From the NCBI RefSeq assembly GCF_030247185.1, contig NC_080571.1, forward strand, positions 232,455,666 through 232,519,665: a stretch of 64,000 bases of DNA. Direction: 5' to 3'. The DNA is from Malaya genurostris. Taxonomy: Eukaryota; Arthropoda; Insecta; Diptera; Culicidae. The notes under the pieces were generated by a model. That model worked only from the letters and a program-made list of their open reading frames with translations, was not told where the DNA came from and did not search any database. Position numbers and translations under genes: made by a program. Positions 1-11,832 of the stretch are shown in pieces; within the stretch, counting starts at the first letter, position 1, and every line of letters begins with the position of its first letter.

Positions 1-80
1 TGAATATACTGATAAATAATCGTTTGAACTGAATTATGTCTGTTGATTCAAATGAATAAATAGATAAATAAATAAATCGC
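1..80 (+). mobile_element. 3' tail of a CR1-like retrotransposon
   Basis: The first bases hold a short 3' UTR-like stretch followed by an AAATAAATAA-type microsatellite at about 55-78. The same tail (TGTCTGTTGATT, then AATAAATA repeats, then a GCAG flank) closes the CR1-like copy at 60465-63240 when that copy is read on its own strand. This is therefore probably the 3' end of another copy whose body lies left of the window. No coding part is visible. Confidence 0.5.
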
Positions 81-967
81 AGGAACAGCAGTATAATTCT
101 CCTCCATTTGACACTGAAATCTGGAAATGGATGCAACTAAATTCTGAACCTGTAACCATATTCAGGCACTGGATTCTTGATACTGGAACTGTTCTCTGCA
201 TCTGAACCAACCGAAATGAAGTGCTTAAGATGCACTTGCTTTACTTCCTGCTCAGTCAAATGCACAGGCTAGAATGAACAAAATATATCAAGTGTTAACC
301 TTCCATACCTTTCATATAACGCAGAAACGAAGTGCCAGACAAACCAATCCTTGGAACAATTTTTTTGCTCGCCCTAGTCATCTTGTGTCATCGTTCCGGA
401 GCTTAAACCAACGCTTTATGCTTTCAGCTTAAACCAACAATGGGGGCAGCAAATTTTATTTCGGCCCGGGCGTCAAATTTCCTCGGTACGCTCCTAAAAT
501 CACCTAGTGAGAAGCGTTTCAAATTACGGTAATTCTGAGCTCACTCTATAAGTAAAGCGTTTCCTGCAGAATGGAACGATACTTTTCCTTACGATGGATG
601 TGTGATGGCACGATGCCAGAACCAGTTAAAACAGAGTTTAATCATCATGGGTCCCGAGGAATGGCAACAGGAGCTTCTACAGATATTTTTCTTCATACAT
701 ATCTTGCCCAGGGATGTGCTAGGCGGTCGCCTAAATGTATGTATCTCGTCTAGTGGCGTACCAAGGATAATTGGCGTCCGGGCTCTCCATTACTTTGTAG
801 AGGAATCAGTCCAGTAACCAAAAAAGGCCCTCCACATCTCCATCGACAAAATGTGCCGGCCTTATCTGAGAACGAAGCAAAAAAAAGGTCCCATCCAATA
901 TTTCTTTGTCACCCCCGAAAAACGATTCGCCCCTGGATTCGACCACCGTATTCTGTGTTTAATTCGT
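81..967. other. No recognisable gene
   Basis: About 0.9 kb of mixed composition. Short open frames exist near 571-1245 but none resembles a known protein. The part from about 850 may be the 3' UTR of the RTE-like element that lies next to it on the minus strand. Confidence 0.5.
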
Positions 968-2687
968 TTAGTTGTCAATTTCGTGCGGTGGCGTACTTTT
1001 CTCGATCGAAGGGTTTTTCTGAGTCCAAAGTACGCACAATTCCTTGCGTCTCTGTATTTCTCTGCTGGTGTCATTGTCGGCGGTCAAGAGTGAGCCCAAA
1101 TACACAAACTCGTCAACCACCTCGATATCGTCACCGTCTATCAATATTCGTGGTGGGAAGCGTAGTGTTTCCTTTTTCGAATTGGGTGATAGACAACGAC
1201 AAAGGATTTGGGAGAGTACCTTGTAGGCGGCGTTCAGCAATGTGATTGCGCGGTAATTGCAACAGTTTAGCTTATCACCCTTTTTGTAGACGGAACATAC
1301 CACTCCATCCATCCATTCCTGCGGTAGAATCTCCTCCTCCCAAATCTTAGAAATCATCCAGTGCAGCGCTCTAGTCAGTGCCTCTCCTCCATTTTTGAGC
1401 AGCTCGCCTGGCAACTGGTCATTGCCCGCGGCTTTGTTGTTCCTCAGCTTGCCGATCTCCTCACTTATCTCCGACAGATCAGGGGCTGGGAATCTGTCGT
1501 CGGCTGAGCGTGCACCCAGATTGATTCCTGTACCGTTCTCTGTATCTCGTGCTTCGCCATTCAGATGCTCGTCATAGTACTGCTTCCACCTGTCGATCAC
1601 TTCAAGTTCGTTTGTGAGAAGGTTACCTCTGGTATCTCTGCACATTTCGGTCTGTGGCGTGAAGCCTCTACGTGAACGGTTCAACTTCTCGTAGAATTTC
1701 CGTGTATCATTTGCGCGGTACAGCAGTTCCAATGCTTCGCGATCTTGGTCTTCCTGATGGCGCGTTTTTCCTCCGGAAAACCGTGTTCTGTCTGTTCCTT
1801 GCCTGTCTGTATTTCCTCGTTCGCTCTAGTGCGGTGTTGCAGCATCCTCGCCCTTGTTGCATTCTTCTCTTCGACGAACTTCTGACATTCGCCGTCAAAC
1901 CAGTCATTTCCTCGTTTCGATAACCTCGTACCCAGTACGGTTGAAGCAGTGCTACTCATAGCGGACCTTATATTCCTCCAGCCGTCTTCAAGAGTCGTCG
2001 CGCCAAGCTGCGCCAAACTGGAGCACTAGCTCCAGTTGTTGCGCGTATTCCTCTGCAGTACGAACGCTACGAGATTAAGTCCCGGCGTTCCTGTGCGACG
2101 AGTGTTATGCACTCGGGAGGCTGCAAAGTTCTCGCATCGTTGGCCGTTGTCATTTGTTATCCAGTGCAGGCTCTCCAGCCCGGACGAACCAGTACATTGC
2201 CCCCCCCCCCCTACCTGAGCAATTATGTCGCCGATGACGAGTTTTACATCCCGCCGTGGACAGCTGTCGTAGGTACGTTCGAGCTGCGCGTAGAATGCTT
2301 CCTTCTCGTCATCAAGTCTCGTCTCATGTGGGCAGTGCACGTTGATGATGCTGTAATTGAAAAAACGGCCCTTGATTTTCAATACGCACATCCTATCACT
2401 GATTGGCTGCCACCCAATCACGCGCTGGCGCATCTTGCCCAACACTATAAATCCCGTTCCTAGAACGATGGTTGTGCCTTCTGTCCCGTCCAACAAAGTT
2501 CCTGCAGTGCTACGATATCGAAGCCGCGGATTTGATGCTCATCATGCAGCATTCGGTCGTATCCTGGGAAGCCAAGCGCTTTGCAGTTCCCTGTGCCAAG
2601 CTTCCAATCGTAGTCTTTTTTTCGTCGCCTTGGTCTTTGCCGATTATTCCGAGTCGTATTTATATTCTGATTGTCCGTAACTTCCAT
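968..2687 (-). pseudogene. Broken endonuclease/reverse transcriptase (RTE-like)
   Basis: In a live element this polyprotein would nick DNA and copy its RNA at the nick. The endonuclease part (2687-2026) shows GNCKALG, FDIVALQE and NVHCPHETRLDDEKEAFY with GDIIAQVG, the usual AP-endonuclease order, but it is split over two frames and lacks parts. The middle piece (2016-1681) contains NDWFDGECQKFVEEKNATR, typical of the segment between endonuclease and RT. The RT piece (1732-968) starts well, then jumps from ILCRCLSPN directly to LIDGDDIEVVDEFVYLG near 1165-1190. This removes roughly 200 residues including the catalytic xADD motif. The internal deletion and frameshifts make it a pseudogene. The domain identification is firm; the clade name is less so. 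Confidence 0.78.
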
Positions 2688-3062
2688 TTTACGGGCGGCT
2701 TGTTAGGCCTGCACCAACCTTCTGTCTCGCCGGAGAGCCATCGTGTCAGCACTGTTTAGAGTGCCACACTGAATCAGCTGCTCCTAACATGGAGAACAGA
2801 CGCTGTTACGAGCCACTCCAATATGGGGAACAGACGCTCGGGTAGGCTCGCTCTCTGTAAAGAGAAGGCAAGCCCCCCCTTCCCTGTCAGCATACGACCA
2901 AGGTCCCACCGGGGTTGGTTGCCCGATCTTTTCTATGGTTGATCGTACCCCAACCGGCACCGCGGGGAGGTAGGGATAGGAGTTACTGGACAAGAGGCTA
3001 AGAACCACATTGGGGCCTGAATTGCGCATTGTCCAGTCGTTCACTAACCATAGCACATGCAA
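968..3062 (-). mobile_element. Decayed RTE-like non-LTR retrotransposon
   Basis: Read on the minus strand, this block gives a 5' leader (about 3062-2700), an AP-endonuclease-like region (2687-2026), a linker (2016-1681) and an RT fragment (1732-968), in the order of a RTE-type element. The domains lie in different frames and the RT core is missing, so it cannot move on its own. The RT phrases NYRAITLLNAAYKVLS and VVDEFVYLGSLLT fit the RTE-like families common in mosquito genomes. Ends were not resolved and no target duplication was found. A second fragment of a related family lies at 22640-23060. Confidence 0.75.
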
Positions 3063-3180
3063 ACATTACTCTATAAACCAGTTTCATACACAACTTGATC
3101 ACTTTTATCTTACTATTTAAACAGTCTCATTAAAACATTTGTAAAATTCTATCCTCGGCCATTATTATTGTGATTTTTTC

Positions 3181-3720
3181 ACTAACGAGTTTAAATCTCC
3201 TTTCATCTCCTAAAAATTTGGTTGCATGGTAAAACACTGCAATTTGTCGGTTACGTCACATATAACATTACATGTTTTTAACCGGAAATGTTTGGCACAG
3301 CCCTTCCAAATTTGATTGACATTATTAGCTTTCAAATCGAAATTCGTTGAGTCATCTCCGGAAAAATTCAGCTGATGAAAATGTGCCGTTAGTAGGTTAC
3401 GTCACTTATACTATTATACCTTCAGAACCGGAAGCGAGAACCATTTGATTTTCGAACTTCATCCAAAATCCAATAGTAGCTTCCAAGCGATCGTATTCTT
3501 GGAGAAATCGGTTAAGCCATCTCTAAGAAAATCAAACGGTATGAAAACAACGTGTTTTGTCGCTTACGTCATTTATGTTATTCCATCTCTGAAATCGAAT
3601 TTGTTAGCCATTTGATCTTCGAACCTGACCCGCAATTCAATAGAAGCTATATTGTTAGTAACTTAGTAACGTAAGTTAGTAACGATCCTACACGGAACCA
3701 CCCGCGATCCCATTTCAACC
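3181..3720. repeat. Dispersed repeat with GGTTACGTCAC blocks
   Basis: Three successive blocks contain GGTTACGTCAC or CTTACGTCAT followed by phrases such as CATTTGATCTTCGAAC. Related blocks recur at 13520-13960 in the same orientation and at 12530-12640 and 16880-17090 in reverse. The unit is roughly 180 bp with diverged copies. The core TTACGTCA resembles a CRE/ATF-type site. No coding capacity is visible. Confidence 0.5.
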
Positions 3721-3782
3721 AGAAAATTAGTTGATTTTCTGAATTCGATTGGTTAAAATTTGGTACAACTAATCGATTGTTG

Positions 3783-4310
3783 TTTTAACTAAACTGTCAT
3801 TTTTGTTTTTCGATTAGCAGAAACGATGGTTGAAATAATTAATTTAATTGGTTGAAAAAAATGCTGCCAATTAGTGAGGACACATACCTTTCAATTTCAA
3901 CAAATATTTTAGTTGAAATAACTGGCGTTGTTATTGAAACAAAATTCTGTTAGTTGAAAACTAAATTGGTTTTAGTTATTTTTGGCCTTGCAATTAGTTG
4001 AATCAACTCGAACAATTTTATTGATGTACGTCTAATGTACGTCATTAACTATTTGAAAAAATTTCGGTATTTTGAAGGTCATGAAATAAATATCGTTGTT
4101 CCAATATTCCAGTATTTTATATTGACATGTAATATCATTAGTTATAAACAGGGCTGGGAAAACCACCGGTCACTGCTGATCTTAAGATCACTGATCTCGT
4201 ACTTAAAAAAATCACTACTGATTTCATCACAAGTGATTTTAACCAAGGAATAAATCATCGTTACGAAATCAAAACTGATCTGATCTCTAAGTAATGTGGT
4301 TTTGTAGTTG
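3783..4310. repeat. About 500-bp dispersed repeat, copy 1
   Basis: This stretch matches 19150-19650 in the same orientation over most of its length: AACTAAACTGTCATTTTTG, GGACACATACCTTTCAATT and GGGCTGGGAAAACCACC occur in both in the same order. Parts recur in reverse at about 12650-12760. It is rich in GGTTGAA/AGTTGAAT words, and CCTACACGGA (3688) and TCCGTGTAGG (about 13501) look like paired ends of the wider family. Probably a nonautonomous DNA element; superfamily not determined. Confidence 0.5.
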
Positions 4311-4847
4311 AAATAAATAAATTTTACGCTATTTAATTATCATCATCGCTCTGAAAGACAGCATCAATGAAATAGGAACGGAATTGGTTTAAATAACTAT
4401 TTTTGCATTTCAAAGATGCTGGTGATAATGATTAATTGAAAAATAGTTTTTGTTCATATCAGCAGCTGCATTGTGATTCTAATAATTAAAATTTTGTATT
4501 GTATGATTGTTTTAATTCACGCAATATTATTGTTTTATTCGTTCGCATTACATGATGAGAACAGCATCATTTAATTTGTGCAGTGTATAAGTAATCGAAA
4601 GAAGATGCTACTTTAAAGAGCTATAGGATAAAAAGTATTAATAGTTTCAACAGCAAAACGAAATCTGTTGTCTTCCAACCCATCATTGGCAGTTGGTTAC
4701 AGTTTTTAAGCTTAATGTTACAAAGAAGCAAAAGAACAGGCAAGTTCTCATCTCTTTCACAACATAAATGAAATAAAATTGCCATCACGGAACGAAATAA
4801 ATAGCTATAAGCCTAAACCACATTTCGAAAATACGGCGCAATGAATA

Positions 4848-5211
4848 ATTAGGTTTTGCACGATGACGACATAAATGAATTGCCGATGAATCAAGTTCAT
4901 CTTTGACAGTTGCCGTGTACTTGTTTTGTTTTGCGACTGCAAGTTAAAAATTGAAAAAATGACGAAAAAGTGTCTGTTGAAAACGTATTCCACAGTGAAA
5001 ATAACTAAAAAGATTGCCCTGTATGTGTTTCCAGCATCTAGGAGCGATATATGTATGAATCTGTTGAGTGTGAGGCGACTTGCAATTTTTACATTCGACC
5101 GATGAACTTCTGATGAATTTTTAAACTGTAAACAAGTACACGTCGACTGTCAAAAAAAGTTCATTCTGTTCATTTTTGTGAGGTTATGTCATGTTCGTGC
5201 AAAACCTAATG
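4848..5211. mobile_element. MITE-like inverted-repeat element, 364 bp
   Basis: The block starts with ATTAGGTTTTGCAC (4848-4861) and ends with its exact complement GTGCAAAACCTAAT (5198-5211). Pairing continues inward with mismatches for about 80 bp on each side: CAAGTACACG-type sequence sits at the inner end of both arms, and GACTGCAAGTTAAAAATTG faces CGACTTGCAATTTTTA further inside. Such a long-armed hairpin without coding capacity is typical of a foldback or MITE-type DNA element. No convincing target duplication was found. Confidence 0.6.
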
Positions 5212-6449
5212 TTGCATGAGTGAACTTGAAAAAATATGTGAGACATCGAAATAATAATATATGAATGCATGAAACCATTATGATCGATGACTTCATGGCT
5301 GTAGTAGGATTCATGAAGACTAAGAAGCTAATGCTATTAACTGTGAACAGTAGTTAGTATACGAATGCATAAAGCGGACTTGACATTGATTTGGAAATCT
5401 AGATGTTTTCTATGAAGTGAAACGAGAATGATCATACTCATGTGTCATTTTCTAGGAATCATTTTATACATGTAAATTGACGATCGCCAAACTTGATTCA
5501 TTTTAAACAATGTCAGCTTCCTACGAATCAACAAAAAGGTTTCAACAAATACACCAAAATAAACGAAGAAAAAAAATCTTAGAGTACTTACTTCCCTATG
5601 TAAGCATTGTCAATGTTACTCGTTAGTAGCACCTATCACACTACTCTACTTGAAATAGTATTCATTAGTTGTTAGGAGTACAACCTCACAGCTTTTTGCA
5701 ATGATTTTAGTCCATGTTTCGTATTTTTATTTTTTAATCTTCATCCTTCATTTTTTATATTTTTCTTTAGTAGTTTAGTGATACTTTTGCAGCTAATTTT
5801 TTTTTAATACATGAAGAAATTCTATATTTTAACCGAACATCACAAATTATCTGAAACAAAAGAATCAAAATCACCGTTTTCCGGCAGCTTCAATACATAA
5901 TAAATAAATACCTCTTGTGATTTTCCAGGGTTTCGTTCATTTTATTGTACAATTTCCACACATAAAAATCCTTTCTGTTTACAAAAACGATAAGATGCCC
6001 AGCAAACCATAGCAAATATAGTTTATTCAACTCCAACGATGCAAAGTAGGGAACAACCTTTTTTGTGCGTTAGTCAGACAGTTTCCGAAGTTTTCCGAAT
6101 AAAATATCAAAATTCCGTTAATACTCGTAGAAAAATTTAAATTTCCATAGATTTTAACTACGAATCCGTATATCCGTAGGAAATCTCCGAATACGTCGAT
6201 CTACGGGGATTTCCGTAGATCTGACATCGCTGTCCACCACCTGCGATGCCAGTTTATATTATTAAATTAACCTTTTAATTTTATGCACCTCATCAAATAC
6301 TTGGATTTAGCCTGCCAACAACGGCCTGAGTCAATCTGAGTCACTAAATTTGTTTGAAAAGTCTGATAAATACCGAAAAAAATTAAAAATCAACAGAATA
6401 AAATGCTGCTTTTAAAAAACATCAGCAAAATCAAAAACAAATTTGCAAA
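5212..6449. other. AT-rich region without recognisable gene
   Basis: About 1.2 kb with no long reading frame. A short stretch near 6100-6240 repeats ATCCGTA/CCGTAG words, but I could not assign it to a family. Confidence 0.5.
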
Positions 6450-6555
6450 CCTGGCATCTCTGTCCACTATAAGTATATTATCGTTTTAATTTTATTTTTA
6501 TCGTTTTCGTTTTCGCCAGTTGGCAACGCGAAATAAGTAAATCAGAGATGCCAGG
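6450..6555. mobile_element. Small TIR element, 106 bp
   Basis: CCTGGCATCTCTG (6450-6462) and CAGAGATGCCAGG (6543-6555) are exact 13-bp inverted repeats around an AT-rich core. The size and perfect ends suggest a very short MITE. The flanks show no clear target duplication, so a chance or decayed element cannot be excluded. Confidence 0.45.
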
Positions 6556-6754
6556 TGCACAGATTAAATTACGTTTCACGGATTTTCAATGTCAGCTGTT
6601 TTTCAATAAAAGGGCGAATCTTACAAATCGCGTTTCTCTATCCTACGAATAAACGCTTCAAAATGACGCAATTTTGCCTAAAGGTTCGAATTCTACAAAA
6701 ATCATTATCTTAGTAATACAAAGAACTAAAAAGGGCGAAATTATCATTCCATTT

Positions 6755-9700
6755 TTTTTTTTTTCATAAATACGTTTATTTCTTAAGGCAGTTTACATAA
6801 GTTTTTCTTCGCCGTAGCATCACTTTTACATAATATTCTTATCCTAATTTAATTCTAACATAGTCACAACGTTTTGCATTTATTAAAACATATTCTCTTA
6901 TTACTTAAATATCAGGTAACTCGTCATTAATTATGAAATCTACTCGGAAATATTATTTGAACCAAACGATTAACTTCTATAAATTATAAAATAAGCTGTT
7001 ATTTTCAGACATTTTGTTAATAATTTCATAAACTGTTTCGAGTTTGTTTGTATCGTTACATTATTTTTATTCTAATTTAGCTATTGGTTGAACTCATGGA
7101 CGCAGCTGGGATCAGAACTAAGTCTTGAAAGGGGCCTTTATTAAATTGAAACTCCAGTTTTCTTTATGAAATGATAAATAAGTTTCATGTATGAAAGGTC
7201 ACGACAAGCAAGAATGTCTCGAACTGGGATATTGGATAGTCTACCTTGGGTACGCAAAGAATTTATTAGTTGAGATCTGACATCACGATACTCCACGCAT
7301 GTCCAAACGACATGATCAATATCTCGATAACCTTCGCCACAAGCACAATGATTAGTCTCGGAGAGCCCAATTCGAAGGAGATGTGCATCTAACGTGTAGT
7401 GATTGGACATGAGTCTAGACATCACACGAATGAAATCTCTACTCACATCCAGTCCCCTGAACCATGCCTTTGTCGATATTTTCGGAATAATTGAGTGCAT
7501 CCACCGACCCAGATCATCTTTATCCCAAGAAGCTTGCCAGCTGGCAAGTGTCCTTTGGCGAGACGAGCTATAGAATTCGTTGAAAGCAATTGGTCTCTCA
7601 TAAATTTCACCCTCAATAGCACCACGTTTGGCTAAAATATCGGCTCTTTCATTGCCAGGAATGGAGCAATGAGCCGGGACCCAGACTATAGTGATTAGAT
7701 AATTATTGTTCAATATGTCGTTCAGGCACTGTTTTATTTTGCCCAGGAAAAACGGTTCAGTCTTGCCAGTCATGTTTGAGCGAATGGCTTCAATTGCACT
7801 CAGACTATCTGTGAAGAGGAAATAATGGTTTGGAATTAATGTGACGATTACACTCAAACTATAATGAACTGCTGCTAGCTCTGCTATATAAACAGATGCA
7901 GGTTCTTGAAGCCTAAATGAGGCCGAAACATTATTGTTGAACATACCAAACCCTGTCGCTTCTTCAATTCGCGATCCGTCCGTGTAAAACATTTTCTCAG
8001 AGTCAATATGCCTGAACTTACTTGAAAATATTTTTGGGATTTCCGTCGAACGTAGATGATCCGGGATTCCACGCACTTCGCGCTGCATGGATGTATCGAA
8101 AAATAAAGTTGAGTCAGGGACATTTAGGAGGCTGACACGGATAGGAATATATCTTGAAGGGTTGATTTCTTGTGACATATGGTTAAAATATACTGTCATG
8201 AATTTTGTTTGAGATCGAAGCTCGACTAGTCGTTCGAAATTATTAATTACCATGGGATTCAGCACCTCACATCTTATTAGCAGGCGTGATGAAAGCTCCC
8301 AAAATCGATCTTTTAATGGAAGAACTCCCGCCAGAACTTCAAGACTCATTGTATGTGTCGAATGCATGCACCCTAAAGCAATTCGCAAACAACGATACTG
8401 AATTCGCTCCAGTTTGATAATATGAGAGTTTGCAGCGGAACGAAAGCAAACGCATCCATATTCCATCACTGAAAGTATCGTTGTCTGATACAATTTTATT
8501 AGATCTTCCGGATGAGCACCCCACCAAGATCCTGTTATTGTTCGAAGAAAATTTACTCTTTGTTGGCATTTTGTTATCAGAAACCTAATGTGTCCTCCCC
8601 ACGTGCATTTGGAATCGAACCACACCCCGAGGTATTTAAAAGTTAAAACCTGTTGGATCATTCTTCCCATCATATGGAGCTGAAGCTGCGCGGGATCATG
8701 CTTTCTTGAAAAGACGACTAACTCTGTTTTCTCCGCAGAGAATTCGATACCAAGATGAACAGCCCAATCGGACAAGTTATCTAAGGTATCTTGCAATGGT
8801 TTATGCAGATCAATAGCTTTGGGTCCAGTAACTGAAACCACGCCATCATCTGCCAATTGTCTTAGTGTACATGGGGTTACTAGACAGCTGTCAATGTCAT
8901 TTACGTAAAAATTATAGAGGAGCGGACTGAGGCATGAGCCTTGCGGGAGACCCATGTAGCTAATTCTGAATGTGGCCAAATCGCCATGTGAAAAGTACAT
9001 GCATTTCTCTGACAAAAGGTTGTGCAAATAATTATTTATAACCGCTGGGAGTCCATTTTGGTGAAGCTTGTCTGAAAGAACATCAATGGAAACTGAATCA
9101 AATGCTCCTTTAATGTCTAAAAATACAGATGCCATTTGTTGCTTTTGAACGAAGGCAATTTGGATGTCAGACGAAAGTAATGCAAGGCAATCATTCGTCC
9201 CTTTATTTCTACGGAAGCCAAACTGAGTATCTGACAACAAACCGTTCGTCTCGACCCAAGTGTCGAGACGTCGTAGAATAATTTTTTCGAACAATTTTCT
9301 GATGCAGGACAACATCGCAATGGGTCTATATGAGTTGTGATTGGAAGCTGGTTTCCCCGGTTTTTGAATGGCGATAACTTTCACTTGTCTCCAGTCAGCT
9401 GGAACAATATTTTGCTCAAGAAACTTGTTGAACAATTCCAACAAACGTCTTTTTGCGAGGTTGGGCAGATTCTTCACCAAGTTGAATTTAATTCTGTCCA
9501 ACCCTGGAGCGTTATTGTTACAAGACAAGAGTGCTATAGAAAATTCCATCATTGAAAATGGGTTATTAATAAAACCATTATTTGGAGGAGATTCCCGTAT
9601 AATGCTCTGCGTAGGAACAGAATCTGGGCAAACTTTCCTAGCAAAGTCAAATATCCATCGGTTCGAGTATTCATCACTCTCATTGCCCACGGTACGATTC

Positions 9701-10253
9701 CTCATTTGTCTGGCCGTGTTCCAAAGAGTGCTCATTGAGGTATCTCTTGACAAACCTTCGACAAAATGTCTCCAATAGCTACATTTTTTGGCTCGAAGTA
9801 TGCTCTTGTACTTGGTTTCTAAAACCATAAGTTTTTCAAAATTCTGAGGAGTTCCTCCTCCCCGTTTTAGAAACGTCTTGCAAGCATTTTGTTTTGCGAG
9901 TTTAGCCTCTGAGCACTCTTTGTCCCACCAGGGGTTGGGAGGCCTTCTGTTAGTCGTTGGCCCAGGAAAGCGTTTAGTTTGGGATTGTTCTGCTGCCTCC
10001 AGAATCGAACAAATGAGGAAGTCATATTCTTCAAGTGGAGGGAGCTCTTCCATTGAATTCAAAATACTAGAGATACTACTTTGGTATTTAATCCAGTCGA
10101 TATTTTTTGTCAAATCATATGGAATACTAGCGGAAGTAGCAATGCAATTGCTACTGCTAATTGAGATGATGATTGGTAAATGATCGCTACCGTGTAAATC
10201 AGGCAGTATTTTCCAGGTGCAATCTAGTCGAATTGATGTTGAGCAAAGAGCTC
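6755..10253 (-). mobile_element. 5'-truncated I-type retrotransposon with 12-bp TSD
   Basis: Minus-strand insertion of about 3.5 kb. Its 3' end is an A-tail (a T-run on the plus strand at about 6752-6764). ATCATTCCATTT occurs at 6743-6754 and again at 10254-10265, a perfect 12-bp target duplication that fixes both ends. The 5' end falls inside the endonuclease, so the copy is 5'-truncated, as usual after target-primed reverse transcription. The long open frame and perfect duplication point to a fairly young insertion. A degenerate relative lies at 47110-47409 and 52240-52690. Confidence 0.9.
7141..10253 (-). CDS. Partial ORF2: reverse transcriptase and RNase H (I-type)
   Basis: The frame is open from the 5' truncation point (about 10252) to the stop at 7141, more than 1,030 codons. 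It enters within the end of the AP-endonuclease, where LHGSDHLPIII carries the conserved SDH motif. The first internal start-like codon is at 10113, and positions below count from there. The RT domain spans about residues 200-480: YRPIAMLSC, FLDIKGAFDSV, GLPQGSCLSPLLYN and QLADDGVV (about 420), where L replaces the usual Y or F before the catalytic ADD. An RNase H domain starts at about 705 (FYTDGS, FTDSLSAIEA, WVPAHCSIPGNERAD). A cysteine/histidine motif (CACGEGYRDIDHVVWTC) lies near the C-terminus. Endonuclease, RT and RNase H together fit the I superfamily (I or Loner group). Lacking its endonuclease start and ORF1, it is unlikely to be autonomous. Confidence 0.9.
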
Positions 10254-10265
10254 ATCATTCCATTT

Positions 10266-11014
10266 GGTTACGTAAGTTTCGCCCTCCGTGACCAAATTCA
10301 TGCACAAAAAATGTACGAGAGCGAAACTTATGAATTCTCACAGGGATCATAGAAGTAAACAAACCGAAATGGGCGAAATTCTTTTTATGTTGATTTATTT
10401 AGTGGATATTGAAGAAAAGTGAAAAATTTGAAGAAAATCAAAAGGTCATTGACTAATCAAAACATCATCTGAGAATATATGATAATTTCTAAATAGGAAT
10501 TGGACCCAAGGTCGGAACATTCTTCGATGTTTTTCTCCATTTGCTTGCAATGTTAGTTTCGCCCTTCATTGAATAGTAACATATTTCTCAAATACTGCAT
10601 TTTTACGTGTGGAGTAGCGTAATCAGATTATTTTCTCCGAGACCTTTTTATCCCTGTCGTAAACCATTCCATTCGTTAATTTCATCGCTATTGCTCGTGG
10701 AGTTTGGAAACGGAAAACATATAAATTGGATGAAGGAAAAAGATTTTTATATTTTGTGAAAAGCTAAGTGAAATAAAATCTACATTTTTTCATATGTACC
10801 CACAAATAGCTGCTTATTTCCAGGTAGAGGCGTTGAGAAGTACTAGAAATAACTGTCTTTAGCCGTGATGTTTTCTTCAGGGATGTGATTTTGTTTATTG
10901 TATGCTCGATTAAAATTAACGTAAATAAAACACCCGCTCTCCCCAACTTCAGCTTTTGAGATATTCATTTCATATTAACAAAGAAAAATCCTTTGTATGG
11001 TCAATTACTAATGA
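10266..11014. other. No recognisable gene
   Basis: The words GGGCGAAA and TTTCGCCC recur on both sides of the I-type insertion (about 6611, 6733, 10285, 10371 and 10560), so the element landed in a pre-existing partly palindromic repeat. No coding capacity is visible. Confidence 0.4.
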
Positions 11015-11115
11015 CTCGGCAAACCATGATACAATCCTCATCGCCTTTGCCGAGCTTATAGCAGAATTGCTGCTGACAAGCTCGGTAATAATTGACAGTT
11101 AACAAATTTGCCGAG
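11015..11115. mobile_element. Short inverted-repeat element, about 101 bp
   Basis: CTCGGCAAA (11015-11023) is complementary to TTTGCCGAG (11107-11115). Inside, GCCGAGCTT and AAGCTCGG form a second pair. The nested complementarity suggests a tiny MITE or foldback element; there is no target duplication to confirm it. Confidence 0.35.
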
Positions 11116-11589
11116 ATGCAGCAATAAAATTTAAGTGTGTATCGTCACCTCTAGATCCTGTATGAATTTCTTATGAATGTCACATTGTTCTCTATAAATT
11201 TCAGTTGAATACCGATTGACGAATCAAGTGTTTTTCTCATACGTTTGTGATGTACTCATTTGCACTAAACAAAAGTATTTAGCACAGGTGGCTCGATTCA
11301 ATAGTAAAACACCTCACATCCAAAGGAAAAACACATCAAGGCTAAGTGAAAAATAATCTAATCTTGCATCTTAATGAATTTGCACAATAAATCTTGAAAC
11401 AAATCCCTTGGGTTATGTATTGAAATAAAAAAGCATATTAAATTGAAGTGCTATTTACATATGAATCAATTACAATTTTTTTATCAGTGTACATAGTTCA
11501 ACGGTGAACACAGATTTTTGAAAAAATGACCTGGAAACGTTGTTACCAACTGTAGCGGAATGAAAACGATAAAAAAGTGATGGCGGGTT
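11116..11589. other. No recognisable gene
   Basis: AT-rich sequence without a long reading frame or recognised repeat. It ends in the GGCGGGTT target site (11582-11589) of the neighbouring hAT-type MITE. Confidence 0.5.
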
Positions 11590-11824
11590 TAGGGATGTCG
11601 GAAATTTTGAATTACTCGATTATTTAATAATCGAGTATAATTTTGTAACTAATCGATTGAAATTTATTCGATTATCTGGTCTGATTTTTACTATGGGATT
11701 TTTTTAATTATTCGATTAGCTCAATAATCGAATATTAGTTTTAGGCTAATCGATTAAATATTACTCGATTATCTGGGTTATTGTTCGATTACTCGATTAA
11801 TCGATCGATGTTACGACATCCCTA
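11590..11824. mobile_element. hAT-type MITE, 235 bp, 8-bp TSD
   Basis: TAGGGATGTCG (11590-11600) is the exact complement of CGACATCCCTA (11814-11824). Both ends are flanked by GGCGGGTT (11582-11589 and 11825-11832), a perfect 8-bp direct repeat. An 8-bp duplication with TAGGG-type ends is characteristic of hAT elements. The interior is repeats of CGATTA/TAATCG words with no coding capacity, so this is a nonautonomous copy. Confidence 0.85.
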
Positions 11825-11832
11825 GGCGGGTT

